64,000 nt of DNA. Origin: Rhodococcus qingshengii JCM 15477. Lineage in GTDB: Bacteria; Actinomycetota; Actinomycetes; Mycobacteriales; Mycobacteriaceae. The position numbers and the translations under genes are program-made. The stretch spans positions 372,001-436,000 of the forward strand of contig NZ_CP096563.1 in assembly GCF_023221595.1 (NCBI RefSeq), read 5' to 3'. The notes under the pieces are model-generated. The model saw only the letters and a program-made list of their open reading frames with translations. It did not search any database and was not told the origin of the DNA. Positions 35,405 through 44,784 of the stretch are shown here, piece after piece. Position 1 is the first letter of the stretch; the number at the start of each line of letters is the position of its first letter.

Positions 35405-36370
35405 TCAGGCAGCTACATGGCCGCCGGTCAGCACGCGGTATGCGTAGGTGCTGGCGATCAGTGCGACGGGCGCCGTCACCAGAAGACCGATTCCACACAG
35501 CAGCGCGCCGATGATGTTGATACCGATCAGAGCGAGCGCCAGCAGGACCAATGTCCCGACGTTCGACGAGGTCAACGCGTAACTCGATTTGATGCCCGAA
35601 ATCGCATCCTGATTCTTGTCCACGATGAAGGTCAGCGTGTAGTAGAGCAGGAACGCCGCGATGATGCCGGGAATGATGCAGAGAGCCAAACCGACGTAAG
35701 TTGCCACTGCTACCAGGAAACCGCCGAGAACAACTGCGCCGATGTTGGTGAATTGGAAGAAGGTGCCGAAAGCCGGCTTGATTCCATCCAGTTCGCTCAA
35801 CGCTCCACGAAGGAATGCGGCTTGGATGATGTAGCCGACGATAGCGGTGACCAATCCACCCACGATCGACAGCGCGCTGAATTCGGTATTGGTGTAGTCG
35901 AAACCGTTGAAAGCGCCCTGGATCAGTCCGGCGATCAAGAACGCGATGATCGAGATTCCGATCCAAACCAATGCGTTGTCTTTGAACTTGTTCCAGCCGT
36001 AGGTAATTGCGGCGCCCACGGAAAGCTGCGGTCCACCGAATCCTGCGCCGTAGTCATTGGCGGGCGGCGGTGGGAAGTTGCCGCCTCCGGGAGGTGGCGG
36101 GTATCCACCGGGCGGTGGGTAGTTGCCTCCGGGAGGGGGATAGCTTCCACCCTGCGGAGGCGGCGGATATCCACCTGGCGGCGGGTAATTGCCACCTTGA
36201 GGAGGTGGGGGGTATCCACCAGGCGGCGGGTAGCTTCCGCCCTGCGGAGGCCCCGCCGGCGGGGGATAGCTCCCAGGAGGAGGCGTTCCCTGCTGGCCGT
36301 AGGGATCCTGGGGCGGGAATTGCTTTCCGTCCTCGGGATTCTGGTTGGGGTCGTGCCCACCGGTTGTCAT
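35405..36370 (-). CDS. Proline-rich integral membrane protein
   Basis: A 321-residue protein. Residues 1-115 are a low-complexity tract of PPPGGY/PPPQGG repeats. The rest holds about six membrane helices (SVGAAITYGWNKFKDNALVWIG marks the first), resembling DUF975-type or glycerophosphoryl-domain-like membrane proteins. The first 40 residues are almost the same as those of the RDD protein encoded just upstream at 36379. The two genes are 8 bp apart and probably co-transcribed. Function unknown; such proline-rich tails are common in actinobacterial envelope proteins. Confidence 0.8.
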   Translation of the reverse strand: MTTGGHDPNQNPEDGKQFPPQDPYGQQGTPPPGSYPPPAGPPQGGSYPPPGGYPPPPQGGNYPPPGGYPPPPQGGSYPPPGGNYPPPGGYPPPPGGGNFPPPPANDYGAGFGGPQLSVGAAITYGWNKFKDNALVWIGISIIAFLIAGLIQGAFNGFDYTNTEFSALSIVGGLVTAIVGYIIQAAFLRGALSELDGIKPAFGTFFQFTNIGAVVLGGFLVAVATYVGLALCIIPGIIAAFLLYYTLTFIVDKNQDAISGIKSSYALTSSNVGTLVLLALALIGINIIGALLCGIGLLVTAPVALIASTYAYRVLTGGHVAA

Positions 36371-36378
36371 ATGCGCAC

Positions 36379-37101
36379 CTAACCCTTGACTACCTGAGTT
36401 CCACCAGCGAGCTCGTCATGCTTGCCCTGCTTGGTGGGGCTGTTGTTGATCGTGACCGCGATGACGATGTAGGCGACCAACGCGAGGATTCCGCCGATGA
36501 TCGGAATGATCGAGAGCAACGTGAAGGCGTTGCGAATCGCAGACTGCTGGACGGAGGGGCGAGGTGCGCCACCCGGACCGTGTACTGAAAGGCCCAGAAT
36601 CATCTTTCCCAAAGTCCGACCCTGCGTTACTTCCATTGCGATGAAGTAAGCGAAGGTCAGAATTCCCGAGAACAGTCCCGAGACCAGAATCAAGCTGTCG
36701 GAGTCACTGACCAATAGAGCCAGAATCGCGGCGATGACGCCGACGATGATGCCGTCGATGATGCGGGCACCGAGTCGAATCCACAGATCGCCCGGCTGAG
36801 CACCCGAAGGCAGCCGGTTTCCTCCGCCGTACGCACCTTGGTCGTTGAACTGCGGAGGCGGCGGGAAGTTTCCGCCCTGGGGCGGCGGCGGGTATCCACC
36901 GGGAGGCGGGTAGTTGCCACCCTGAGGGGGCGGGAAGTTTCCGCCCTGTGGAGGCGGCGGGTAGCTACCGCCCTGCGGGGGGCCTGCGGGTGGTGGGTAA
37001 CTTCCGGGAGGAGGTGTTCCCTGCTGGCCATATGGATCCTGGGGTGGGAATTGCTTCCCGCCTTCTGGATTCTGGTTGGGGTCGTACCCACCGGTTGTCA
37101 T
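36379..37101 (-). CDS. Proline-rich RDD family membrane protein
   Basis: A 240-residue protein with a proline- and glycine-rich N-terminal 85 residues and an RDD domain after it (LWIRLGARIIDGIIVG with the Arg-Asp pair, then TQGRTLGKMILGL). RDD proteins have three membrane helices and mostly unknown roles. The N-terminal tract begins MTTGGYDPNQNPEGGKQ, nearly identical to the neighbour at 35405, so one tract probably arose by copying of the other. A third proline-rich protein is encoded divergently at 37232. Confidence 0.85.
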   Translation of the reverse strand: MTTGGYDPNQNPEGGKQFPPQDPYGQQGTPPPGSYPPPAGPPQGGSYPPPPQGGNFPPPQGGNYPPPGGYPPPPQGGNFPPPPQFNDQGAYGGGNRLPSGAQPGDLWIRLGARIIDGIIVGVIAAILALLVSDSDSLILVSGLFSGILTFAYFIAMEVTQGRTLGKMILGLSVHGPGGAPRPSVQQSAIRNAFTLLSIIPIIGGILALVAYIVIAVTINNSPTKQGKHDELAGGTQVVKG

Positions 37102-37231
37102 GTGTTCCCCTCAGTCGTAAATATCGCGCTCGAGTGTGACAGTGGATATGACCCTACTGGGATCAAAGAGCGATGTGGATGACATCTGCTCACTTGGATT
37201 CGGAGGTCACCTGTGGTTTAGGCTGCGTTGT

Positions 37232-37885
37232 ATGACGAGTTCCGGGGGCAACAACGACGATTCTTCGAGCGATTACCAGGCAAAACCTGGGTACGGAGAA
37301 TTTCCGAGCCTGCCTCCTGAGGGGTACGGCGTGTCCCCGTCCGAAACGCAGTCTTCACCTGAAGTTCCCGGATATACCACTCCCAACGAGCAGTACCCGG
37401 GTTATCCACCGCCGTCGTACAACCCGCCCGGTAATAACCCCCAGCCGGGCGGAATCGGTGAACCGAACCCGTACCTGCCGCCGCAGAATTTCGGACCGCA
37501 GAATCAATATCAGCAGAATCAATATCAGCAACCCGGACAATACGGACAGGCTCAATACGGACAGCCTCAGTACGGCCAACCTCCGAACCCGTACGGTCAA
37601 CCGAATCAATTCGCGGGTGGGTACGCACCGCCGATGCAGCCGGTCGGCACCAATGGTCTCGCAATTGCATCGCTGGTTGTATCGCTTGCGGGTGGTTGCT
37701 TCTACAGTCTCGGCGGAATCGTCGGAATCATTCTGGGAATTGTCGCGCTCAATCAGATCAAGCAGACAGGTCAACAGGGGCGCGGGCTTGCGATAGCCGG
37801 AATTGCGGTCGGCGCGGCCTTCTTGGCAATTTTTGCCGTGATTCTCGTGGTCGCACTCATAGCGAGTGCATCGTCGTCGTACTGA
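37232..37885 (+). CDS. DUF4190-domain membrane protein with Gln/Pro-rich tail
   Basis: A 217-residue protein from ATG 37232. The first 135 residues are rich in Pro, Gln, Tyr and Asn, with QYGQPQYGQ-type repeats from about 95 to 125. A DUF4190 domain of two membrane helices follows (GLAIASLVVSLAGG and LAIAGIAVGAAFLAI). Function unknown. It diverges from the RDD gene, and all three genes here encode short membrane domains with disordered tails. Confidence 0.82.
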   Translation: MTSSGGNNDDSSSDYQAKPGYGEFPSLPPEGYGVSPSETQSSPEVPGYTTPNEQYPGYPPPSYNPPGNNPQPGGIGEPNPYLPPQNFGPQNQYQQNQYQQPGQYGQAQYGQPQYGQPPNPYGQPNQFAGGYAPPMQPVGTNGLAIASLVVSLAGGCFYSLGGIVGIILGIVALNQIKQTGQQGRGLAIAGIAVGAAFLAIFAVILVVALIASASSSY

Positions 37886-37913
37886 AGTGCCGTCGTGCTG
37901 AAGTGGCGAGCGC

Positions 37914-38654
37914 TCACACGGGAGTGACGACGGACGACGCAGGAAGTGGCTTGCCGAAGTAATAGCCCTGGCCCATGTCGCAGCCGGCCCGCAAGACGTT
38001 GGCTGCGTGTTCCGCGGTTTCGACGCCCTCTGCGATCGAATCAAGCCCTAGCTTCCGAGCGATGTCGGCGATGGACTCCATGACCATGAAGGCGCGGTCT
38101 CCAGCACGACCCGCTGCGCTGACAGCCCAGGTCAAGGATTGGTCGATCTTGAGAATGTCGAGCGGCAATTCCGACAATGCGGAGAAGGACGCGAAGCCCG
38201 CCCCGAAATCATCCAGCGCGATTCGAATTCCCTCGTTGTGCAAGACGTGAAGAGTCTCGGCGGCATGCCGGCCTACGACGCCGAGTTCGGTGACTTCCAC
38301 GATTATTCTGCTCAGTGGCGTTTGTGAACTGTCGAGCGCTCCGAGGATCTCGTGAGCGGCGTGCGGGGTAGCGAGTTGGCGAGGCGAAAAGTTGACCGCG
38401 ACCATCATGTGCTCAGGCCACGACGCTGTTTGGGCACAAATCATTTCCAGAGCTTGTAGCCCGATGGGAATGATGAGCCCAGAGGATTCGGCGGAGCGCA
38501 TGAAATCTTGAGGTTCGATCAACCCTCGCAGCGGATGGCGCCAACGCAAAAGAGCTTCATAGCTGATAATTGCTGACGAGTTCAGATTGACCTGGGGTTG
38601 ATACAACACCTCGAATTGATGGTCGTCGAGTGCCTCGCGAAGCTCGCGGACCAT
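37914..38654 (-). CDS. EAL-domain cyclic di-GMP phosphodiesterase, stand-alone
   Basis: A 246-residue protein that is almost only an EAL domain. The catalytic motifs are visible: YEALLRW, NFSPRQL, EVTELG, DDFGAGFAS, KIDQSL and AEGVET, so it is probably active and linearises cyclic di-GMP. It has no sensor or membrane segment and is likely cytoplasmic. It may counter diguanylate cyclases such as the one at 1432. Confidence 0.88.
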   Translation of the reverse strand: MVRELREALDDHQFEVLYQPQVNLNSSAIISYEALLRWRHPLRGLIEPQDFMRSAESSGLIIPIGLQALEMICAQTASWPEHMMVAVNFSPRQLATPHAAHEILGALDSSQTPLSRIIVEVTELGVVGRHAAETLHVLHNEGIRIALDDFGAGFASFSALSELPLDILKIDQSLTWAVSAAGRAGDRAFMVMESIADIARKLGLDSIAEGVETAEHAANVLRAGCDMGQGYYFGKPLPASSVVTPV

Positions 38655-38909
38655 GCGTATTCCTTTTCGTCCTGAGTCGCCCGTGCCGCACGTGCGTGTC
38701 AGCGTGGATGCTGCAAGTGGGTACTGTGGTCGGATTCCAGGTTCAGATCCCGGGCGTGGTTTTGCAGGAACAACTCGCCCTGAATTTCCTTCGCCAGTCT
38801 CGACCGTACTTCACTATTCGAGAATTGCCAACGAATAGCTATTGCGGACGGCTTTGTCATATCGGACAATCGTAGTTTTGTTCCGACGAGGCACCGATTG
38901 ATACGTCAC
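38655..38909. other. Intergenic region without a recognisable gene
   Basis: About 255 bp between the EAL gene and the Glu-Q-RS gene. Short open frames here show no family features. It includes the EAL gene promoter region; no clear palindrome or terminator was seen. Confidence 0.5.
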
Positions 38910-39806
38910 TTACTTCGCCGGGAAAATCCACGGGGTCCGGGGGATCTTGCGAGAGTCGAATCGATCCGCCAATTGGGGTGGTGTGACAACCTCGCCGGGT
39001 TCGGCGAGACCGATGCTCGACGCGATCATCGTCAGAACCTGCTCGGTACTGCGTCCGGCCTCGAGTTGATCTGCCAGAGTCACTGCGCCGTCGCGCTTCG
39101 CGAGTCGCTTGCCTTCACTGTTCAAGGCAAGAGGAACGTGGGCGTACGACGGTGGTTCGATGTCGAGCAGCTGGGCAAGGTATGCCTGACGCGGAGCCGA
39201 GGTCAGGAGGTCGTCGCCGCGAACCACCTGGTCGATGTTCTGTGCACCGTCGTCGACGACAACGGCAAGGTTGTAAGCGGGCACCCCGTCTCCGCGGAGC
39301 AGGACGACGTCGTCGACTGGTCCCGTCACCTCGCCGAACAGTTCGTCATGGACGGTGAACGAGTCGATGCCGGCCCGTAGCCTCAGCGCGGGAGATCGGC
39401 CACTTGCCGATTTCTCGGCGCGTTCGGCCTCCGAAAGGTTCCGACACGTGCCGGGGTAGGCGCCGTCTGGAGCATGGGGCGCTGACGGTGCCTGCAGGAT
39501 CTCCTTGCGTGTGCAGAAGCAGGGATAGGTCAGGTCACGCTCGCGCAATTGGTCGATAGCCTTGTGGTACAAGGGAAGACGGTGTGACTGCAATACGACT
39601 GGGCCGTCCCACGTGAGGCCGAGCCTGCGCAGATCGTCGAGTTGTCGTTCCATCGCGCCGGGGCGGACACGGTCGAGATCCTCTACCCGAATGAGGAAGT
39701 CGCGCCCGCTGGTGCGGGCGAACAGCCAGGCCAGGAGGGCAGTCCGGAGGTTTCCCAGATGGAGATCGCCGGACGGACTCGGCGCGAAGCGTCCTGCTCC
39801 TTCCAC
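38910..39806 (-). CDS. gluQ: Glutamyl-Q tRNA(Asp) synthetase
   Basis: A 298-residue, truncated GluRS-like enzyme without an anticodon-binding domain. It attaches glutamate to queuosine in tRNA(Asp). The ATP motifs are HLGN (in SPSGDLHLGN) and RLAKR (KMSKS-like), and zinc ligands lie in YPCFCTRKE and YPGTC. I chose the GTG at 39806, one base after the stop of the preceding TetR gene. Larger frames starting further upstream would overlap that gene. Together with tgt and yhhQ it supplies queuosine salvage and glutamylation. Confidence 0.88.
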   Translation of the reverse strand: MEGAGRFAPSPSGDLHLGNLRTALLAWLFARTSGRDFLIRVEDLDRVRPGAMERQLDDLRRLGLTWDGPVVLQSHRLPLYHKAIDQLRERDLTYPCFCTRKEILQAPSAPHAPDGAYPGTCRNLSEAERAEKSASGRSPALRLRAGIDSFTVHDELFGEVTGPVDDVVLLRGDGVPAYNLAVVVDDGAQNIDQVVRGDDLLTSAPRQAYLAQLLDIEPPSYAHVPLALNSEGKRLAKRDGAVTLADQLEAGRSTEQVLTMIASSIGLAEPGEVVTPPQLADRFDSRKIPRTPWIFPAK

Positions 39807-39807
39807 G

Positions 39808-40416
39808 TCAGCTGGCGAGCCCGACGGAGGCGAGCGGGTTCTCGGCGTCGTGCAGGGTGAGGCGGATCTGGGTTTCCAAAGCGTGATCGAGGTACTGCGG
39901 CGGATACATGGCGGGGCTTCCGAGTGCGTCGAGTGCCAATCCATTGACGGTTGAAAGCAGAAGTGCCGCTCTGGTTTCCGCTTCCGGAGTTCCGATGCCG
40001 ATCAGAACTGTCGAGATGCCGGTGCGGATTGTGAACAGGGTTGTCCGGCGGATTTCGGAGAGTGACTCACTGGTTGCGGCGCGCACGGCAAACGCGGCGA
40101 GCACATGCGCCTCACGCGTGCGTTGCTCGTCGAGGGGCAGGAGTTGCGAGAGTGCCTGGAACAGGGCGGTATGCGGGTCTGCGTCGGCGGACGATTCGGC
40201 CAGTCGCGTCAACAATCGATCGACGAGTGTTCGCAGTGCGAATGCGAACATCTCGTCCTTGGTCGAGAAATGATGTTGCACTGCGCCGATCGAGACACCC
40301 GCCCGTTTTGCGACCTCGCGAACGCTGGCATTTTCCAGTCCGGATTCCGCGGCGACATCGAACAATGCCGCCGCAAGCAGGTCTGGACTCGTGGAGGATT
40401 TTCGGCGTTCCGGCAT
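39808..40416 (-). CDS. TetR family regulator, coupled to gluQ
   Basis: A 202-residue protein with an N-terminal TetR helix-turn-helix (about 12-58, VREVAKRAGVSIGAVQHHFSTKDE). Only one base separates its stop from the gluQ GTG, so both are translated from one mRNA. An inverted repeat CATTAC-N12-GTAATG lies just upstream of the ATG, a likely operator. The link between a TetR repressor and queuosine glutamylation is unexpected and may be positional only. Confidence 0.87.
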   Translation of the reverse strand: MPERRKSSTSPDLLAAALFDVAAESGLENASVREVAKRAGVSIGAVQHHFSTKDEMFAFALRTLVDRLLTRLAESSADADPHTALFQALSQLLPLDEQRTREAHVLAAFAVRAATSESLSEIRRTTLFTIRTGISTVLIGIGTPEAETRAALLLSTVNGLALDALGSPAMYPPQYLDHALETQIRLTLHDAENPLASVGLAS

Positions 40417-40423
40417 ACCGCGA

Positions 40424-40447
40424 CATTACATGCGTATGGAAGTAATG
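40424..40447. promoter_or_regulatory. Candidate TetR operator
   Basis: CATTAC (40424-40429) and GTAATG (40442-40447) are perfect arms separated by 12 bases, directly before the TetR start at 40416. Confidence 0.5.
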
Positions 40448-40467
40448 CCCACGTCAGGGGTGCTTTT

Positions 40468-41028
40468 TCACGCCTTCCGGCCGAGGAAGGCAAGGAGTTT
40501 CGTCGCTTTGTCAGCGTTGTCCGGAACCTGTATTTCCGGGCCGCACACACCGCTCATGCGGATCGACTCGCCCAGGCCCGCGGCGATCTCCGACACCCAC
40601 TCCACGTCCGCGTCTCGCATCGTCGTATCGGTGCCGGTTGCGGCCGCGAGGTCCCAACCGTGGATGACCAGATCGAAACACAAGAACCCCTCGACCGTGG
40701 CCCCGAGGTTGGTCCTGCCGAAGTGTCCGTCGTATTCCAGGGTGGACTTTGCCGGATCGTCCAGAATTTCCTGCATCGAATTGCGGACGGCCGCCCAGGC
40801 TGCCGACGGGTCGTCGTCGACCGACGGACCGGGTGCCAATTCCAGGCCGACTACCTTGACCATGTCTCGTTCGCTGTCGAGCACGTGTCTCACCACGTCG
40901 CGGGCGGTCCAGCCCTCGCAGGGGGAATCGTCGTCCCAGCGGTCGGCGGGTACGGCGTCGATCCGGGCCGTGAATCCGGCAGCCAGATCCCGATAACGCT
41001 GGGCGGGGGAGATCTCTGTTGAAGTCAT
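40468..41028 (-). CDS. TIGR03086-type DinB-like metal-binding protein
   Basis: A 186-residue protein of the mycothiol-maleylpyruvate-isomerase N-terminal / DinB-like fold. Residues 38-60 (CEGWTARDVVRHVLDSE) hold the first His of the metal triad, and FLCFDLVIHGWDLA near 118-131 another. Members are common in mycothiol-producing actinomycetes and mostly of unknown function. It lies 51 bp downstream of the Lrp-type gene on the same strand. Confidence 0.82.
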   Translation of the reverse strand: MTSTEISPAQRYRDLAAGFTARIDAVPADRWDDDSPCEGWTARDVVRHVLDSERDMVKVVGLELAPGPSVDDDPSAAWAAVRNSMQEILDDPAKSTLEYDGHFGRTNLGATVEGFLCFDLVIHGWDLAAATGTDTTMRDADVEWVSEIAAGLGESIRMSGVCGPEIQVPDNADKATKLLAFLGRKA

Positions 41029-41079
41029 GACAACAATCCTTCACCGCCACAGCGCATCGTGATTGATTATTTCGGACAT

Positions 41080-42195
41080 TCACTCGATCTCCGGGGCTTC
41101 CGCCCAGATGTCCATCGGTACGACCCCGGCACTCTTGCCCTCGTCGTCGAGAAGTCGGCCCACCCTCTTCATCGATCGCAGCACCACTGACCTGTTCAGC
41201 ACCACCAGGCCCGGTGCCTCTTGTGCGAGTTGTACTTCGGTAATGGGAGTTTCGCGAAGGGAGTGTGCGGCGATCGCGAGCAGTGTGTTGGCGCGTCCAC
41301 CGGATATCCGCATGCACACCCGCGTTCCCGGCACTCGCTCCACCAGGGCACGAATCGTCGACCGGTCCGTGGGATCGACATATCCCCACACCCAGGTCAC
41401 GAGGGGCCAGCCGGACAGCGGTAGAGACACGTCGCAGCGGAACACGATCTGGTTGCGCGACGTCAATTCGGCAAGTCGCCGCCTGACCGTACTTTCGCTG
41501 AGGCCGGTACCGACCGTGAGCTCGGCAATCGAGGATCGACCGTCCTCGCCCAGCTTCAATATCAATTGGCGATCGACCGCGTCGAACGTCTTCCCGTGAT
41601 GGCGCTGATCCGTCGGCGCGTATTTGTATCGCACAGGCCGGTCTGTCATCGTCGCTCGCTGCGCGGCATCGAGTACCTGCAATTTCCAGTCGTCTCCGAT
41701 CGCGAAGACCTCGGTGACGAGGTGTGCACGCGAACTGACGATCCCGGGTACCGACGCGAGCGACCGAAGCAGGAAGCGCGACAGGAAAGCCATGTCTCTG
41801 ACCTCGACGAGAAGTGTCAAGTCGCCTGGGCCGCTTGTGTGTTCGACGCTCAGTACGTGCGGCCAGCGGGCAAGTCGTTCTGCAATCGTCAACGCGTTCG
41901 AAGTCGTGCAGTCGACTTCGACAAAAGCCAGACACGACTCCGGACGGCCATGGCCGGTTGCCCTGGCAGAGACCCAGGCGGTGCCGGAATCCTGTAACCG
42001 CTGCCAGCGGCGAGCCACGGTAACCGGATCCACTTTGAGCGCGTCGCCAACCGTGCGCCACGACGCTCGCGGGTCGAGTTGCAGGCAATTGATCAGGGCG
42101 AGGTCGACGTCGTCCAGTACGGCGGAATCCTGCGTTTCTTCGATCATGGTGCAAGTATCGTGCATCTCCACTGTGTCTGGGATCACTTCATTCAT
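41080..42195 (-). CDS. Lrp/AsnC family regulator, double-length
   Basis: A 371-residue protein, about twice the usual size of Lrp regulators. Two Lrp-like units follow each other: a helix-turn-helix near 30-70 with an effector domain to about 165, then a second helix-turn-helix near 205-245 (AELTVGTGLSESTVRRRLAEL) and a second effector domain. Later in-frame starts (residues 11 and 17) are possible because the ribosome site is weak. It diverges from the M20 deacylase and MFS genes and probably controls them. Confidence 0.85.
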   Translation of the reverse strand: MNEVIPDTVEMHDTCTMIEETQDSAVLDDVDLALINCLQLDPRASWRTVGDALKVDPVTVARRWQRLQDSGTAWVSARATGHGRPESCLAFVEVDCTTSNALTIAERLARWPHVLSVEHTSGPGDLTLLVEVRDMAFLSRFLLRSLASVPGIVSSRAHLVTEVFAIGDDWKLQVLDAAQRATMTDRPVRYKYAPTDQRHHGKTFDAVDRQLILKLGEDGRSSIAELTVGTGLSESTVRRRLAELTSRNQIVFRCDVSLPLSGWPLVTWVWGYVDPTDRSTIRALVERVPGTRVCMRISGGRANTLLAIAAHSLRETPITEVQLAQEAPGLVVLNRSVVLRSMKRVGRLLDDEGKSAGVVPMDIWAEAPEIE

Positions 42196-42258
42196 GCTCG
42201 AAGGGCAGAACGCGGTGGCGAGTGCCCACCGCGTTCATGCTGTGAAAGGAGAAACCAG

Positions 42259-43446
42259 ATGTCATCGACCACGTTGCCCGCTGTTCCGACAGAGAGAAGC
42301 TTCGAGTGGGTGCAACGCCTCATCGGAATCGATACGACGAGTGCCGTGAGCAATCGACCGTTGATCGATCTCATTGCGGCGGAACTACGTCGCCATGGGG
42401 TCGAGCCGGTACTTGTTGCCGATGACGAGGGAACGAAGCTCAACTTGTTGGCAACGTTCACTCCTCCTGACGGAAGTACTGCCGGCGGTGTGATGTTCTC
42501 CGGCCATACAGACGTAGTGCCGGTCGACGATCAAGACTGGAGTAGCGACCCTTTCGCGCCCGACGTTCGCGACGGAAGCCTGTACGGACGTGGCACGTGC
42601 GACATGAAGTCGTTCATCGGGATCGTCGTCGCTGCGATCCCCGACATCGTTGCTCGGCCGCTGGCGAAGCCTATTCACTTTGCATTCTCCTACGACGAGG
42701 AAGTCGGCTGCATCGGTGCGGCCGGGTTGGTCGAGGAGGTTGTTTCCCGGAACCTGTGCCCTGATGTGTGCGTCGTCGGAGAGCCGTCAGAGATGCGGGT
42801 CATTCGCGCACACAAGTCGATGAACGTCATACGTGTTGATCTGCATGGTGTTTCGGCGCACTCGTCGCTCACTCCGCAAGGAGTCAACGCGATCGAATAC
42901 GGCGCGGAGTTGATTCGATTCGTCAGAAGCGCGGCCGACGAGCTCCGTGCGTCCGGCCCGTACGACGACGCATTCGACGTGGCCTGGACGACGTGTTCGG
43001 TCAATCTCGTATCCGGCGGGATCGCAGTGAACACTGTCCCCGAGGATTGCTCCATCACTTTCGAATTCAGGAGCATCAGCTCAGCTGGCGCCGCAGATTT
43101 GCTCGAACGCTTTGCCGCCGAGGCGAATCGGATCGAAAACCTGATGCAGGAAGAAAACCCGTCAGCCTCCGTGACGATGCACGTGTCGGCCTCGGTTCCT
43201 CCCCTGGAGACGGATGCGAATGCTTCGGCGGCCGCACTGGTCGAACAATGGGGTGGTCGGGCCTCGGACGAAAAGGTCGCGTACGCCACCGAGGCCGGGA
43301 TGTTCGCGAGTATCGGTATCCCCACTGTCGTGTGTGGGCCGGGAAGCATCACTCAGGCGCATGCACCTGACGAGTACGTGACACTTGACCAATTGGCACA
43401 GTGCGAGCAGTTCGTTCGGAACGTCATCGCTCACGCCCGCGCCTGA
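42259..43446 (+). CDS. M20 family deacylase, ArgE/acetylornithine deacetylase-like
   Basis: A 395-residue enzyme from ATG 42259, preceded by AAGGAGA. All M20 signature residues are present: GHTDVVP, GRGTCDMKS, YDEEVGC with the catalytic Glu pair, GEPSE and the final QAHAPDEY. It should hydrolyse an N-acyl amino acid with two zinc ions. It forms an operon with the MHS-type symporter 26 bp downstream, so its substrate may be taken up by that protein. It is a useful contrast to the degenerate M20-like protein at 14959. Confidence 0.88.
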   Translation: MSSTTLPAVPTERSFEWVQRLIGIDTTSAVSNRPLIDLIAAELRRHGVEPVLVADDEGTKLNLLATFTPPDGSTAGGVMFSGHTDVVPVDDQDWSSDPFAPDVRDGSLYGRGTCDMKSFIGIVVAAIPDIVARPLAKPIHFAFSYDEEVGCIGAAGLVEEVVSRNLCPDVCVVGEPSEMRVIRAHKSMNVIRVDLHGVSAHSSLTPQGVNAIEYGAELIRFVRSAADELRASGPYDDAFDVAWTTCSVNLVSGGIAVNTVPEDCSITFEFRSISSAGAADLLERFAAEANRIENLMQEENPSASVTMHVSASVPPLETDANASAAALVEQWGGRASDEKVAYATEAGMFASIGIPTVVCGPGSITQAHAPDEYVTLDQLAQCEQFVRNVIAHARA

Positions 43447-43472
43447 CCCACCCTGACCCCCTAAGGAAAACC

Positions 43473-44762
43473 ATGTCCACGGCAACTACGCCAACCTCCG
43501 GAACAGTCACCCCGGAACGCCTGGCCGCTGCTCGCAAGGCGGTGATCAGCAGTTCGCTCGGCGCTGCGCTCGAATGGTTCGACGTCATCGTCTACGCATC
43601 ATTCGCAGTGGTGATCGCCCATAATTTCTTTCCCGGCGGCGACAACACGCTCGGTTTGATACTGACGTTCGCGACGTTCGCGATCTCGTACGTCATCCGG
43701 CCGCTTGGCGGGATGGTTCTCGGAAGCTATGCCGACCGTCGCGGGCGCAAGAACGCCTTGACGTTGACGATGATGCTGATGATGATCGGCACGCTCATCA
43801 TGGCCGTGGCGCCGACGACCTCGATGATCGGACCGTGGGCGGGCGTCGTCATCCTTGTTTCGCGTCTCATTCAAGGATTCTCCGCCGGCGGTGAATTCGG
43901 TACTGCTACAACCTTCCTCGTGGAGACTGCGCCACACAAGAAGGCGTTCTACTCTTCCTGGCAAGTTGCCAGCCAAGGTGCCTCGGTTTTCCTGGCATCG
44001 CTGTTCGGATACGTGCTCAACACTCACCTTTCGCATGAAGCGCTCTACTCGTGGGGCTGGCGCGTTCCGTTCTTCTTCGGCATCATCGTCGGGCCGGTCG
44101 GACTCTACATCCGTGCCAAGCTTGACGAAACGGACGATTTCAAGACGAGTGTTCCGGAAAAGGCTCCGCTGAAGACGACGCTGACCAGGCATCTCGGCCG
44201 GGTGCTGACCGGTGCCGCAGTAGTGGGCGTCGCGACGATCTCGATCTATCTCATCTTGTACATGCCGACGTTTGCCGTGAAGAACCTCGGAGTTTCCGCC
44301 TCTGCCGGCTATCTCGGCGGCATCGTCGCCGGACTGGTCACCTTGATCACCGTGCCGTTGATCGGGCATCTTGCAGACCGGGTCGGACCGGCGAGAGTTA
44401 TGACCTGGGCCGCCGTTGCGGCAATCGTCTTGGCCTGGCCGCTCTTCAAATTGATGGTCGATCACCCGTCGACTCTGACCCTCGTCCTGGTTGTTTCGGT
44501 CCTGGGTGTCATCATGGCGTTTGCCTTCGGTCCCTTGCCTGCCTTGATGAGTTCGCTGTTCCCGGCAGAGATCCGGGCTACCGGCATGTCATTGTCGTAC
44601 AACCTCGGAGTGACCTTGCTCGGCGGAATCGCGCCGTTGGTCTTGACCTGGTTGATCAGTACAACAGGCTCGCTCGACGCCCCGAGCTACTACTACATGA
44701 CCGTCGCAGTGCTCTCCCTCGGCGGGCTGTGGTCGGCAAGAACGCTTTTCAGGCAGAAGTGA
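43473..44762 (+). CDS. MFS metabolite:proton symporter (MHS/ProP-like)
   Basis: A 429-residue, 12-helix transporter. ALEWFDVIVYASFAVVIAHNFFPG at residues 31-54 and the GSYADRRGRKNAL loop place it in the metabolite:H+ symporter family (ProP, KgtP, ShiA). The start ATG 43473 follows AAGGAAAACC. It is co-transcribed with the M20 deacylase and likely imports its N-acyl substrate or another organic acid. Confidence 0.88.
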   Translation: MSTATTPTSGTVTPERLAAARKAVISSSLGAALEWFDVIVYASFAVVIAHNFFPGGDNTLGLILTFATFAISYVIRPLGGMVLGSYADRRGRKNALTLTMMLMMIGTLIMAVAPTTSMIGPWAGVVILVSRLIQGFSAGGEFGTATTFLVETAPHKKAFYSSWQVASQGASVFLASLFGYVLNTHLSHEALYSWGWRVPFFFGIIVGPVGLYIRAKLDETDDFKTSVPEKAPLKTTLTRHLGRVLTGAAVVGVATISIYLILYMPTFAVKNLGVSASAGYLGGIVAGLVTLITVPLIGHLADRVGPARVMTWAAVAAIVLAWPLFKLMVDHPSTLTLVLVVSVLGVIMAFAFGPLPALMSSLFPAEIRATGMSLSYNLGVTLLGGIAPLVLTWLISTTGSLDAPSYYYMTVAVLSLGGLWSARTLFRQK

Positions 44763-44784
44763 CGGCGGGGGAGCGCGGTCGGGA

